Assembly (NCBI GenBank): GCA_023434665.1
Contig: JAEYSM010000022.1
Location: forward strand, 1 to 64,000
Source of the DNA: Bacteroidota bacterium
GTDB taxonomy: Bacteria; Bacteroidota; Bacteroidia; Bacteroidales; Lentimicrobiaceae
Direction of reading: 5' to 3'
Length of the DNA stretch: 64,000 nt
The position numbers and the translations under genes are program-made. Below, one piece after another: positions 35,509 to 44,334 of this stretch (its first letter is position 1; each line of letters opens with the position of its first letter). The notes under the pieces are model-generated. The model was not told the origin of the DNA, searched no databases, and was given only the letters and a program-made list of their open reading frames with translations.

Positions 35509-37380
35509 ATGTTCAAAAATTATGATATAATAGTGGTTGGTGCAGGTCATGCAGGTTGTGAAGCAGCCTCCGCATCAGCTAATCTTGGCTCCTCTGTACT
35601 ACTCATTACAATGAATATGTCATCTGTTGCTCAAATGTCGTGTAATCCAGCAATGGGTGGGATTGCCAAAGGACAAATAGTGAGAGAAATTGATGCTCTA
35701 GGTGGATATTCAGGTATTGTTACAGACCACACGATGATTCAGTTCAGAATGTTGAACAAATCAAAAGGTCCAGCAATGTGGAGTCCCAGAGCCCAAAGTG
35801 ACAGAATGAGGTTTTCGGAGATGTGGCGATTGACTCTGGAACGCAATAAAAATATTGATTTTTGGCAGGATACAGTCACTGAAGTCTTAATTAGAGGTGG
35901 CCGTGTCACAGGTGTTAAAACCGCAATGGGGCAGACTATAAATAGTAAGGCTGTAATTCTGACTAATGGGACTTTCTTAAATGGAATAATACATATAGGT
36001 ACCAAGCAGTTTGGGGGCGGAAGAATGGGTGATCGCGCCTCATTAGGTTTAACCGGATCACTTCAGGAAGCAGGATTTGAATCAAAGAGGTTGAAAACAG
36101 GTACTCCTGTAAGGGTAGATGGTCGCTCTATTGACTTCTCAAAAATGGATGAGCAAAAAGGCGATGAAATTCCAGGTAAATTCTCTTTTACCGATACTCC
36201 CATATTGACCAGGCAAAGGAGTTGCTTTATCACATATACTAATCAAAAAGTGCATGATAAACTTAAAGAAGGTTTTGACGAATCGCCAATGTACTCCGGA
36301 AGAATTGAGGGGAGAGGACCTCGCTATTGCCCTTCTATCGAAGATAAAATAGATCGGTTTAGTGATAAAACACGCCATCAACTTTTTGTTGAACCTGAAG
36401 GTTGGGATACAGTGGAGTATTATATTAATGGCTTTTCATCAAGCTTACCCGAAGAAATTCAGTATAAAGCTTTGCAGTTGGTTCCAGGATTTGAAAATGC
36501 AAAAATTTTCAGGCCAGGGTATGCTATCGAATATGATTACTTCCCACCTGATCAACTTAAACCAACCCTTGAAACACACCTCGTGCAGAATCTTTATTTT
36601 GCAGGACAGATTAATGGTACTACTGGATATGAAGAAGCAGCAGCACAAGGATTAGTGGCAGGGATTAATGCACACCTGAAGTTAACGAATTCTGATCCTT
36701 TTATTCTCAAACGTTCAGAATCATATATTGGAGTGCTTATTGACGATCTTATCACCAAGAGCATTGATGAACCATATAGGATGTTTACATCCAGAGCTGA
36801 ATATCGTATACTCCTGCGTCACAATTCAGCTGATCTGCGTCTGACTCCTTTATCCCATAGTATTGGATTGTCTGATCAGGAAAGAATGGAGAAGGTACAA
36901 CTGAAAAATAAGCTGATATCATCAATGCTGGAAATGTTTGATAAAGTTTCACTTTCACCATCAGATGTAAACACCTTCCTGGAGGCATCAGGTACAACTA
37001 TCATACCCCAGAAGATTAAAGTTTCAACACTCGCTTTAAGACCTCAATTGAACCTTAAAGATCTCATCAAATTTAATGAGGGTCTGCACGCAGAAACAAG
37101 CAAACTGGGGGACCTGTTTGATGAAGTTATAGAAGAGTGCGAAATTCAGATTAAATACGGTGGGTACATTGAAAAAGAAAAACATCTTGCCGACACATTA
37201 GCTGAATATGATAACATCCCTCTAAAGGCGGATTTCAACTACAATTCTCTGGTTTCATTATCCTTCGAGGCAAGAGAAAAACTTACCAAACAAAGACCGG
37301 CTACTATAGGACAAGCCAGTAGAATAAGCGGTGTTTCTCCGGCAGACATAGCAGTATTAATTGTATATTTGACCCATTAA
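35509..37380 (+). CDS. mnmG: tRNA uridine-5-carboxymethylaminomethyl synthesis enzyme MnmG (GidA)
   Basis: 623 residues from the ATG at 35509 (E. coli 629). FAD-binding IIVVGAGHAGCEAA is at about 6-19, then CNPAMGGIAKGQ; the GidA signatures GPRYCPSIEDKI and GQINGTTGYEEAAAQGL are present. It works with MnmE to modify the wobble uridine (cmnm5U34) of tRNAs. The frame stays open upstream to a TTG at 35431, but that region carries the promoter and parS, and does not look like protein. Two inverted parS sites flank this gene. Confidence 0.96.
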   Translation: MFKNYDIIVVGAGHAGCEAASASANLGSSVLLITMNMSSVAQMSCNPAMGGIAKGQIVREIDALGGYSGIVTDHTMIQFRMLNKSKGPAMWSPRAQSDRMRFSEMWRLTLERNKNIDFWQDTVTEVLIRGGRVTGVKTAMGQTINSKAVILTNGTFLNGIIHIGTKQFGGGRMGDRASLGLTGSLQEAGFESKRLKTGTPVRVDGRSIDFSKMDEQKGDEIPGKFSFTDTPILTRQRSCFITYTNQKVHDKLKEGFDESPMYSGRIEGRGPRYCPSIEDKIDRFSDKTRHQLFVEPEGWDTVEYYINGFSSSLPEEIQYKALQLVPGFENAKIFRPGYAIEYDYFPPDQLKPTLETHLVQNLYFAGQINGTTGYEEAAAQGLVAGINAHLKLTNSDPFILKRSESYIGVLIDDLITKSIDEPYRMFTSRAEYRILLRHNSADLRLTPLSHSIGLSDQERMEKVQLKNKLISSMLEMFDKVSLSPSDVNTFLEASGTTIIPQKIKVSTLALRPQLNLKDLIKFNEGLHAETSKLGDLFDEVIEECEIQIKYGGYIEKEKHLADTLAEYDNIPLKADFNYNSLVSLSFEAREKLTKQRPATIGQASRISGVSPADIAVLIVYLTH

Positions 37381-37411
37381 TAAACCCACTTTATCCATAA
37401 TCTCAATTCAA

Positions 37412-38326
37412 GTGTTTCACGTGGAACAATCTAATACAATTATTGTCAACCAATGCCCCGTTTGCGGTAAAAATGATTTCATAACTCACTTATTATTAAA
37501 GGATTACTTCTTATCTCAGGAAGAATTTAGCATCCTGAAGTGTACTCATTGTGGTTTGATGATTACAAATCCTCAACCAAAAATGGAGGAGTTGGGAAAG
37601 TATTATCAATCAAAAGATTATATCTCTCACTCAACCGAAAAATCAGGGAATATCCAAGTTAAACTTTATAATATTATTAGGAAAAGGACATTAAAAACTA
37701 AACTTTCTCTTCTTTCTAAATATACTTCTGGTTATAGACTTCTTGATATTGGTTGTGCAATAGGTGTATTTCTCGATTATTGCAGAAAACATGGTTACCA
37801 TGTTATGGGTATAGAGCCTGAATTAAAAGCGAGACAATACGCTAAAGACAACTTTAACCTCGACATACATGATACCAACTTTATCGAGAAAATTGAGAGT
37901 GCTAGTCTGGATGTCGTAACAATGTGGCATGTTTTAGAGCATGTAAGTGATATTGAGAAAAGAATAAACAGTATTCATCGCATTCTGACCAAAGAGGGGA
38001 CAGCTATTATAGCCTTGCCAAATCCAGATTCTTATGATGCAAAATATTACCAAAAATATTGGGCAGCCTATGACGTGCCTCGGCACCTGTTTCATTTTAC
38101 TAAAGAAAGTTTTTCCACCCTTTGTGAAAGAAATTCATTTAAAGTGATCTCAGTGATTCCGATGGTTTATGATTCCTTCTATGTTTCAATGTTGAGCGAA
38201 AAATACAAGAATTCTAAAATACCAATGGTTAAGGCATTCCTGACTGGCTTGAAATCGAATATCTTTGCCATGCTGAATAATAAGAATTATTCAAGTTTGA
38301 TATATATAGTAAAGAAAGCAGATTAA
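37412..38326 (+). CDS. Class I SAM-dependent methyltransferase with N-terminal zinc ribbon
   Basis: 304 residues when started at the GTG at 37412, which lies at the edge of parS; the encoded FHVEQ residues are the translated parS sequence. An in-frame GTG at 37421 would remove three residues. The zinc ribbon is CPVC (Cys15, Cys18) and CTHC at about 43-46. The SAM-binding motif LLDIGCAIGVFLDYC starts near 110, then GIEPE, and the post-I motif VLEHVSD. It is the Methyltransf_23 kind found in Bacteroidota; the substrate is unknown (small-molecule or glycan methylation is a guess). Confidence 0.88.
   Translation: MFHVEQSNTIIVNQCPVCGKNDFITHLLLKDYFLSQEEFSILKCTHCGLMITNPQPKMEELGKYYQSKDYISHSTEKSGNIQVKLYNIIRKRTLKTKLSLLSKYTSGYRLLDIGCAIGVFLDYCRKHGYHVMGIEPELKARQYAKDNFNLDIHDTNFIEKIESASLDVVTMWHVLEHVSDIEKRINSIHRILTKEGTAIIALPNPDSYDAKYYQKYWAAYDVPRHLFHFTKESFSTLCERNSFKVISVIPMVYDSFYVSMLSEKYKNSKIPMVKAFLTGLKSNIFAMLNNKNYSSLIYIVKKAD
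37413..37428 (-). promoter_or_regulatory. Second parS site, inverted, overlapping the start of the methyltransferase
   Basis: TGTTTCACGTGGAACA on the plus strand is the exact reverse complement of the 16-mer at 35483-35498. The two inverted copies bracket mnmG, 1,930 bases apart. The site also includes the first codons of the next gene. Confidence 0.83.
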
Positions 38327-38456
38327 TCGTTCTTATATTTAGCTATCTCTCTCACGGCCATCATATTAAAAGTATGATTTGCTTTAGTATTTCAATGTGA
38401 GATTTACTTTTTATATTTACCACTAATTATCTGGATGGATCATATTGACAGGGTTA

Positions 38457-38479
38457 CATTGTTTTAAACCAAAACAATG
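38457..38479 (+). repeat. 9-bp perfect hairpin in the 5' region of the histidine kinase
   Basis: CATTGTTTT (38457-38465) and AAAACAATG (38471-38479) pair with a 5-base loop. No T-run follows, so it is not an obvious terminator; it lies about 95 bases before the ATG at 38574 and could be a leader structure. Confidence 0.4.
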
Positions 38480-38573
38480 GATACCGGAATCACTTATGCG
38501 ACAGCATTTTCACAGGAATGCCCATATTATCGCGGTCTGGTTTTTGTGAGCAACTGAACAAGTAATACTGATA

Positions 38574-41500
38574 ATGGAACAATTACTTAAGAAATACAAA
38601 TTATCCCTACTGCTTTATGCCTTGGCACTCATACTGGCATTATCTGTCTGGTTTATTTTTGGATATATAAAAACAAACAATTCTCCTGAAAAAAAAGTAG
38701 CTGAATTCGCTGAGTTATTACAGGAACGGTACAATTTAAGCTCTAAATTACTTAATGATTTAGCTAAAAAAGATTCCATACCCGATTTCAAAAATCTGCA
38801 TCCTCAGGCAAACGTTTTACCAAAGAATACAGCATTATTTGTCCTCAAAGACCAACAACCTATCTATTGGTCAGACAATTCAATTCCATTTCTTAATGCA
38901 CAAGAAAAAAACCGGATAGTTAAAACCCGGGAAGGATGGTATCAAAAGGTCTCTATTACCAAGGGCGAGTTTAGTTATATTTTACTCGATTTAATTAAAC
39001 ATGAATATCCATACCTGAACGATTATTTGTCCTCATCTTTTAACCCAGCATATAATCTATCAGCCGATTACAAAATATCGTTAGAGAGATTATCTTACCC
39101 GGTTAAGGATGATGGAGGAAAAACATTATTCTATTTAGGTACCTCTCAGGCTTATCATCTTACTATAGATCAGGAATTCGTATTATATATTCTTTTCCTG
39201 ATTTCATTCGTATTGCTCGTCCTTGCAACATACTTTACACTTTCAGAATATGGACTCAGCAGGTGGCGTGTGATACTTATTCTTATTGGTGTAACATTTA
39301 TCTTACGGCTGTTGCAATTTGTAATAGGCATACCTTTATTTTTTCATGATTTTGAATTACTAAGTCCTTTAAAATATGCTTCATCGAGATGGCTGCCTTC
39401 CCTGGGCGATTTACTGCTTAATATAACCCTGGTAACTTTTCTTGCCTTCATTATTTTCAGGACCTTCCTTGATATCAGGTTGACAATAAAACATTCCTGG
39501 CTCAAAGCTTTAGCTTTAGTAGTAGGAGTAGCGTTAATCAATTTAATATATTACATTACATTATATCTCATAGATACCCTTATAATCAATTCCTCTTTCG
39601 AGTTGAATTTATCCAGAATCCTTGATTTTTCTATCTATAGCTATATAGGTTACTTTATAATCGCCATGCTTCTGCTTAGCTTCTTCCATCTGACTTATAT
39701 TATTGGAAGTATGGTTATTCAGTTATTTAAACCATTGGTGGTAGTATGTACTTTTATAATTTTCAGCGTTGCAGTATGGGTGTGGTTCTATCTTACCGGC
39801 TCTTATATTCCACAATGGGAAGAATTGGTGTTATTATGCGTCTATTTCTTACTATTAGTGGTAATATTGATAGAAATGGTTCCGTTTCCAAGGATCACAA
39901 CCACAACCTCTCTAATATTGGTCCTGACAATAATTTCAACGTATTGTATTTATCATAATTCTGAAACTAAAGAAAATGAGGAGAGGAAGCTAATGGCATT
40001 GCGTCTTTCTTCTGATCAGGATAAAGTAGCTGAATTTCTTTATAATGATCTTGAAGAACAAATCCTTTCTGATACCGCACTACATAACCAATTCATAAAA
40101 GGATATTATCAACCCGACCAGGAATCAGTATGCATTGATTACCTGCTGAGTAAGTACTTTAATGGATACTGGACTAAATTTAACACACAGATTACTCTTT
40201 GCTATCCTGAGAAAGAACTTGAGATAAAGCCTTCAGGTGAAATTATCGGTTGTAACAATTACTTTGGCGACATCATTTCCAATATAACTTCAAAGACTGC
40301 CAATAGCACTTTATTTTACTTCAAAGAATCATACGGAGTAAGTAATTACATTGCCAGAATCCCGATTACAGACAAAGAATTTAAAAACCTGCCTGCGTCA
40401 ATAGTCATTGAGTTTACTCAGAAATATGTTCCTAAAGGACTGGGATATCCTGAATTATTGCTTGATAATTCCTTCGTTACCTTCTATGATCTCAGTGTTT
40501 ATTCGTATGCCATTTACACAACAGGAGAGCTGATTAAGAATGTAGGAGATTATTCATACAGTATTTCTGAATCACCCTTTTTACCATTCCGCAAAGCCAA
40601 TAATTTTTTTAATAAAAATGGTTACAATCATTTATACCACATCGTTAACGATGATACTTCAATTATCATTAGTAAGAAAAATTTATCCACACTCGACAAA
40701 CTTGCTCCCTTTACCTACCAGCTAATATTCCATATCATACTGGTGTTCATTATTACAACAGTTTACAATTTAAGATTTTCAGAAAAACGCTTTCCCGACC
40801 TTAAATCCCAGTTACAGATCATGCTTGTTCTGCTGGTAATTTTTGCTTCAATAACAACAGGATTTACAACCCTTAAAAATATAAGAAACCTAAATGAGAA
40901 GAAAAATCAGGACATGCTGAGCGAGAAAGCACATTCTGTTCTCATTGAAATAGAACATAAACTTGATACTATTCACCAATTAGAGCCCTACCACCAACCG
41001 TATCTTCAGGAATTGCTCACAAAATTCTCTTTGGTGTTCTTCAGCGACATTAACATATACGACATGGCTGGTAACCTTCAGGCGACTTCCAGACCCGAAA
41101 TATTTGAAGAAGGGTTGCGATCGGTTTTCATGAGTTCTGAAGCCTACCACCAGATGGCGGTTAATCAACGCACATTCTTTGTAACCAATGAACAGATAGG
41201 AAGCTACAAATACCTTTCTGCCTATATTCCCTTCAGGAACAAAGACAATGAACTAATTGCCTATATAAATCTGCCATTTTTTGCGAGAGAGCATGAACTT
41301 CGTCAGGAAATCTCATCCTTCCTTGTCACTTTTGTTAATCTTTATATAATTCTTACAGCTCTGGCAGTGTTCATCTCACTTCTCGTTGGAAACTATGTTA
41401 CCCGTCCACTCCAGCTTATACGGGATAAGTTTTCGAGTGTAAAGCTCGACAAAAGCAATGAAAAGATCAGATATACCCGAAGAGACGAGCTGGGGAATTT

Positions 41501-42251
41501 AATAAATACCTATAACTCAATGCTAGATAAACTTTCAGAAAGTGTAGATAAACTGGCTCAATCTGAAAGAGAAAATGCATGGAAAGAAATGGCAAGGCAA
41601 ATCGCACATGAAATTAAGAATCCATTGACTCCCATGAAACTCAGTATTCAACATCTGTATAGGTCATGGAAGGACAAGGCTCCTGATTGGGAAAACAGAT
41701 TAGAAAAAACAACCAATTCGATTATTCAGCAGATTGATTCACTGGCTGCAATTGCAACAGCGTTTTCTGATTTTGCGAAGTTCCCGCAAGCAACTAATGA
41801 AAAAATAAAAGTTGCTGAATTGATCCGTGATACCGTAGCATTGTTTACAGCACAAACACAATTCTCAATATCCACAGTTTTCCCAGACCAGCCTTGTAAT
41901 GTATTTGCCGACAAAAAGCAATTATCGAGGGTTTTAGTCAACCTGTTAAATAACGCCATCCAATCTATTCCTGCGGAAAGACAGGGTAAAATCCAAATAC
42001 AACTTCACTGCGATGATGAATTAGTATATATCCTGGTTTCAGATAATGGAGCCGGAATTTCAGAAGAACAGAAGTTAAAGATTTTTTCACCTAATTTTAC
42101 AACGAAAACCAGTGGAACAGGTCTGGGACTTGCTATGGTTAAAAATATTATAGATTCGGCAGGAGGAAACATCTCATTTACTTCTGATGATCAAGGAACT
42201 ACATTCAAGATTGTTCTGCCTGCCTTTAACAATGATAGTGAAAGACAATAG
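38574..42251 (+). CDS. NtrB-like membrane histidine kinase with a very long sensor part
   Basis: 1225 residues. Several membrane helices lie at the N-terminus (about 10-29, then a group between about 199 and 445, and further ones near 740-760 and 925-945). Between them is a sensor part with no named domain recognised. A HAMP domain covers about 945-1000. The HisKA box AHEIKNPLTPMKL has the phosphorylated His1012. The ATPase N-box is near 1124-1132, the G1 box DNGAGI starts at Asp1157, and the G2 box GTGLGLAM at 1181. HEIKNPLTPM is typical of NtrY/NtrB-type kinases. No response regulator lies next to it, so it is an orphan; its 3' end overlaps the flippase by 1 base. Confidence 0.92.
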   Translation: MEQLLKKYKLSLLLYALALILALSVWFIFGYIKTNNSPEKKVAEFAELLQERYNLSSKLLNDLAKKDSIPDFKNLHPQANVLPKNTALFVLKDQQPIYWSDNSIPFLNAQEKNRIVKTREGWYQKVSITKGEFSYILLDLIKHEYPYLNDYLSSSFNPAYNLSADYKISLERLSYPVKDDGGKTLFYLGTSQAYHLTIDQEFVLYILFLISFVLLVLATYFTLSEYGLSRWRVILILIGVTFILRLLQFVIGIPLFFHDFELLSPLKYASSRWLPSLGDLLLNITLVTFLAFIIFRTFLDIRLTIKHSWLKALALVVGVALINLIYYITLYLIDTLIINSSFELNLSRILDFSIYSYIGYFIIAMLLLSFFHLTYIIGSMVIQLFKPLVVVCTFIIFSVAVWVWFYLTGSYIPQWEELVLLCVYFLLLVVILIEMVPFPRITTTTSLILVLTIISTYCIYHNSETKENEERKLMALRLSSDQDKVAEFLYNDLEEQILSDTALHNQFIKGYYQPDQESVCIDYLLSKYFNGYWTKFNTQITLCYPEKELEIKPSGEIIGCNNYFGDIISNITSKTANSTLFYFKESYGVSNYIARIPITDKEFKNLPASIVIEFTQKYVPKGLGYPELLLDNSFVTFYDLSVYSYAIYTTGELIKNVGDYSYSISESPFLPFRKANNFFNKNGYNHLYHIVNDDTSIIISKKNLSTLDKLAPFTYQLIFHIILVFIITTVYNLRFSEKRFPDLKSQLQIMLVLLVIFASITTGFTTLKNIRNLNEKKNQDMLSEKAHSVLIEIEHKLDTIHQLEPYHQPYLQELLTKFSLVFFSDINIYDMAGNLQATSRPEIFEEGLRSVFMSSEAYHQMAVNQRTFFVTNEQIGSYKYLSAYIPFRNKDNELIAYINLPFFAREHELRQEISSFLVTFVNLYIILTALAVFISLLVGNYVTRPLQLIRDKFSSVKLDKSNEKIRYTRRDELGNLINTYNSMLDKLSESVDKLAQSERENAWKEMARQIAHEIKNPLTPMKLSIQHLYRSWKDKAPDWENRLEKTTNSIIQQIDSLAAIATAFSDFAKFPQATNEKIKVAELIRDTVALFTAQTQFSISTVFPDQPCNVFADKKQLSRVLVNLLNNAIQSIPAERQGKIQIQLHCDDELVYILVSDNGAGISEEQKLKIFSPNFTTKTSGTGLGLAMVKNIIDSAGGNISFTSDDQGTTFKIVLPAFNNDSERQ

Positions 42252-43738
42252 TGAATCCATTTAAAAAACTGGCAGGTCAAACAGCTATCTACGGACTACC
42301 AACCATAGTAGCCAGATTATTGAATTATTTTCTCGTCCCTTTATTCACACGTATATTTCTGACAGCCGAATATGGAGTGGTTACTGAAATGTATGCTTAT
42401 GTGGCCGTTCTGTTTGCTATTCTGACATATGGGATGGAAACTTCTTATTTCAGATATGCTACCACTTATCCTGATAAACAAAGAGTGTATGGCACTTCGC
42501 TTGCCTCCTTAATTACAACGTCCCTGCTATTCGTCCTGGTTGTTTTCATGTCTGCCCCAACATTATCTCAGGCAATAGGTTATTCAAATCATCCGGAGTA
42601 TCTGAAGTGGTTTGCGCTTATTCTGGCAGCAGATGCAATTACAAGCATTCCATATGCTCACCTAAGATTGAGCAACAGACCCCTGAGGTTTGCCATTATA
42701 AAAATTACCAATATCCTGGTGAATATCGGATTTAACTTGTTTTTCCTTGTTTATATTCCGGCAAGGATCACCCATGACCCCGTTTTATTTGAATCGTCGT
42801 TTTTAAGACACTTTTACGACCCTTCTATTGGTGTTGGATATATTTTCATCTCTAACTTAATAGCGAGCCTTATAACTCTTTTAATGCTTTCTCCTGAGAT
42901 TTTAAAGGCTAAGATTAAACCCGATTTAGCAATACTGAAAAATATGCTAAGTTATGGCTGGCCATTATTAATCTTTAGTCTTGCAGGAATCATAAATGAA
43001 ACATTCGACAGGGTGATAATGAAGCATATGTTACCGGATGGTGTGGATGCAATGGCTCAACTAGGAATTTATGGTGCCTGTTATAAAGTTTCAATACTAA
43101 TGTCACTTTTCATACAGACCTACAGATATGCCGTTGAACCGTTTTTCTTTGAAAGCTCGAAGAATAAGGATGCGAAGGAAACTTATGCCAAACTGATGAA
43201 TTACTTTTTGATTATTTGTTTCCTGATATATCTGAGTGTAATGCTATTTCTAGACTTTGTGATTCTCTTTATCGGTGAAGATTTCAGAGAGGGAGCAGCT
43301 GTAATACCAATTTTACTCTGGGCAAATTTATTTCTTGGTGTATTCTATAATTTGAGTGTATGGTTTAAGCTGACTGACAAAACCAGGATTGGGGCCATGA
43401 TTTCTGTAGCAGGTGCGATTGTAACCCTCATTCTGAACATTGTGCTTATCCCGGCAATAGGATATATGGGAGCAGCCTGGGCAACATTTATCTGTTATGC
43501 TTTCATGATGATTCTTTCATGGCTGATAGGACAGAAATATTATCCCGTTAAGTATGATCTGAATTCTGCAGGTATCTACGCTTTTGCAACAATTGTAATT
43601 TATATTATATCTCTGTTTACCGATGATCTGGAGCCGGGTTTGAAGTATAGTCTCAATGCGCTGCTTATTTTGCTTTACCTGACTGTAGTAGCAATAAAGG
43701 AAAAAGTACTGGCCAGGATACTTCACAAGCAAATCTGA
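42251..43738 (+). CDS. Wzx-type polysaccharide (oligosaccharide) flippase
   Basis: 495 residues, start GTG at 42251 overlapping the kinase stop by one base (TAGTG). About 14 hydrophobic helices. The beginning NPFKKLAGQTAIYGLPTIVARLLNYFLVPLFTR is typical of MATE-like polysaccharide biosynthesis proteins. It should move lipid-linked oligosaccharides or peptidoglycan precursors across the inner membrane. The overlap with the kinase gene suggests translational coupling. Confidence 0.92.
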   Translation: MNPFKKLAGQTAIYGLPTIVARLLNYFLVPLFTRIFLTAEYGVVTEMYAYVAVLFAILTYGMETSYFRYATTYPDKQRVYGTSLASLITTSLLFVLVVFMSAPTLSQAIGYSNHPEYLKWFALILAADAITSIPYAHLRLSNRPLRFAIIKITNILVNIGFNLFFLVYIPARITHDPVLFESSFLRHFYDPSIGVGYIFISNLIASLITLLMLSPEILKAKIKPDLAILKNMLSYGWPLLIFSLAGIINETFDRVIMKHMLPDGVDAMAQLGIYGACYKVSILMSLFIQTYRYAVEPFFFESSKNKDAKETYAKLMNYFLIICFLIYLSVMLFLDFVILFIGEDFREGAAVIPILLWANLFLGVFYNLSVWFKLTDKTRIGAMISVAGAIVTLILNIVLIPAIGYMGAAWATFICYAFMMILSWLIGQKYYPVKYDLNSAGIYAFATIVIYIISLFTDDLEPGLKYSLNALLILLYLTVVAIKEKVLARILHKQI

Positions 43739-43756
43739 CAACAGTTAATTATATGC

Positions 43757-43764
43757 TATTTTTG
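43757..43764 (+). promoter_or_regulatory. -7 element TATTTTTG for dut
   Basis: TATTTTTG lies 65 bases upstream of the dut ATG, a full match to TAnnTTTG. No -33 TTTG was found at the right distance. Confidence 0.5.
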
Positions 43765-43829
43765 CGAAATTAAATAAGTGAAATCACGTTTATTAGTTAT
43801 TTACCTAATTCAACAGACTGGCAATCACT

Positions 43830-44264
43830 ATGAAGATAAAGATCGTTAATACTTCATCTAATCCTAATCCATCTTACGAAACTACTTCTTCGGCAGGAAT
43901 GGACCTAAGGGCATCTTTAAATGAACCTATTACTATTGAACCGCTGCATCGTGCAATCATTCCAACAGCATTATATATAGAACTTCCTGATGGCTACGAG
44001 GCCCAGGTAAGGCCAAGGAGTGGTCTAGCCGCTAAATCGGGAATAACCGTTTTAAATTCACCCGGAACTATTGATGCTGATTACCGTGGAGAAATTAAAG
44101 TCATTCTGATAAATCTTTCAGATCAGCCTTTTGTTATTAACCATGGCGACAGAATTGCGCAAATGATCATCGCGCAACATGAAAGAGCTGAATGGATAGA
44201 AGTTAACGATTTAAATATATCTGCGAGAGGAGCAGGGGGATTTGGGCATACAGGCGTGAAATAA
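43830..44264 (+). CDS. dut: dUTP diphosphatase
   Basis: 144 residues, trimeric dUTPase family. Motif 1 AGMDLRA, motif 2 RPRSGLAAKSGI, motif 3 GTIDADYRGEIKVIL, motif 4 GDRIAQMII and C-terminal motif 5 RGAGGFGHTG are all present. It hydrolyses dUTP to dUMP, keeping uracil out of DNA and feeding dTMP synthesis. The length is usual for the family. The next gene, a TPR lipoprotein-like gene, starts 70 bases later on the same strand. Confidence 0.97.
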   Translation: MKIKIVNTSSNPNPSYETTSSAGMDLRASLNEPITIEPLHRAIIPTALYIELPDGYEAQVRPRSGLAAKSGITVLNSPGTIDADYRGEIKVILINLSDQPFVINHGDRIAQMIIAQHERAEWIEVNDLNISARGAGGFGHTGVK

Positions 44265-44334
44265 ACCATCCGATATAATTATTTTCAACACATTACCCAT
44301 TTGCCTTTAATTAAGCATAACTAAACAGAAGGAA

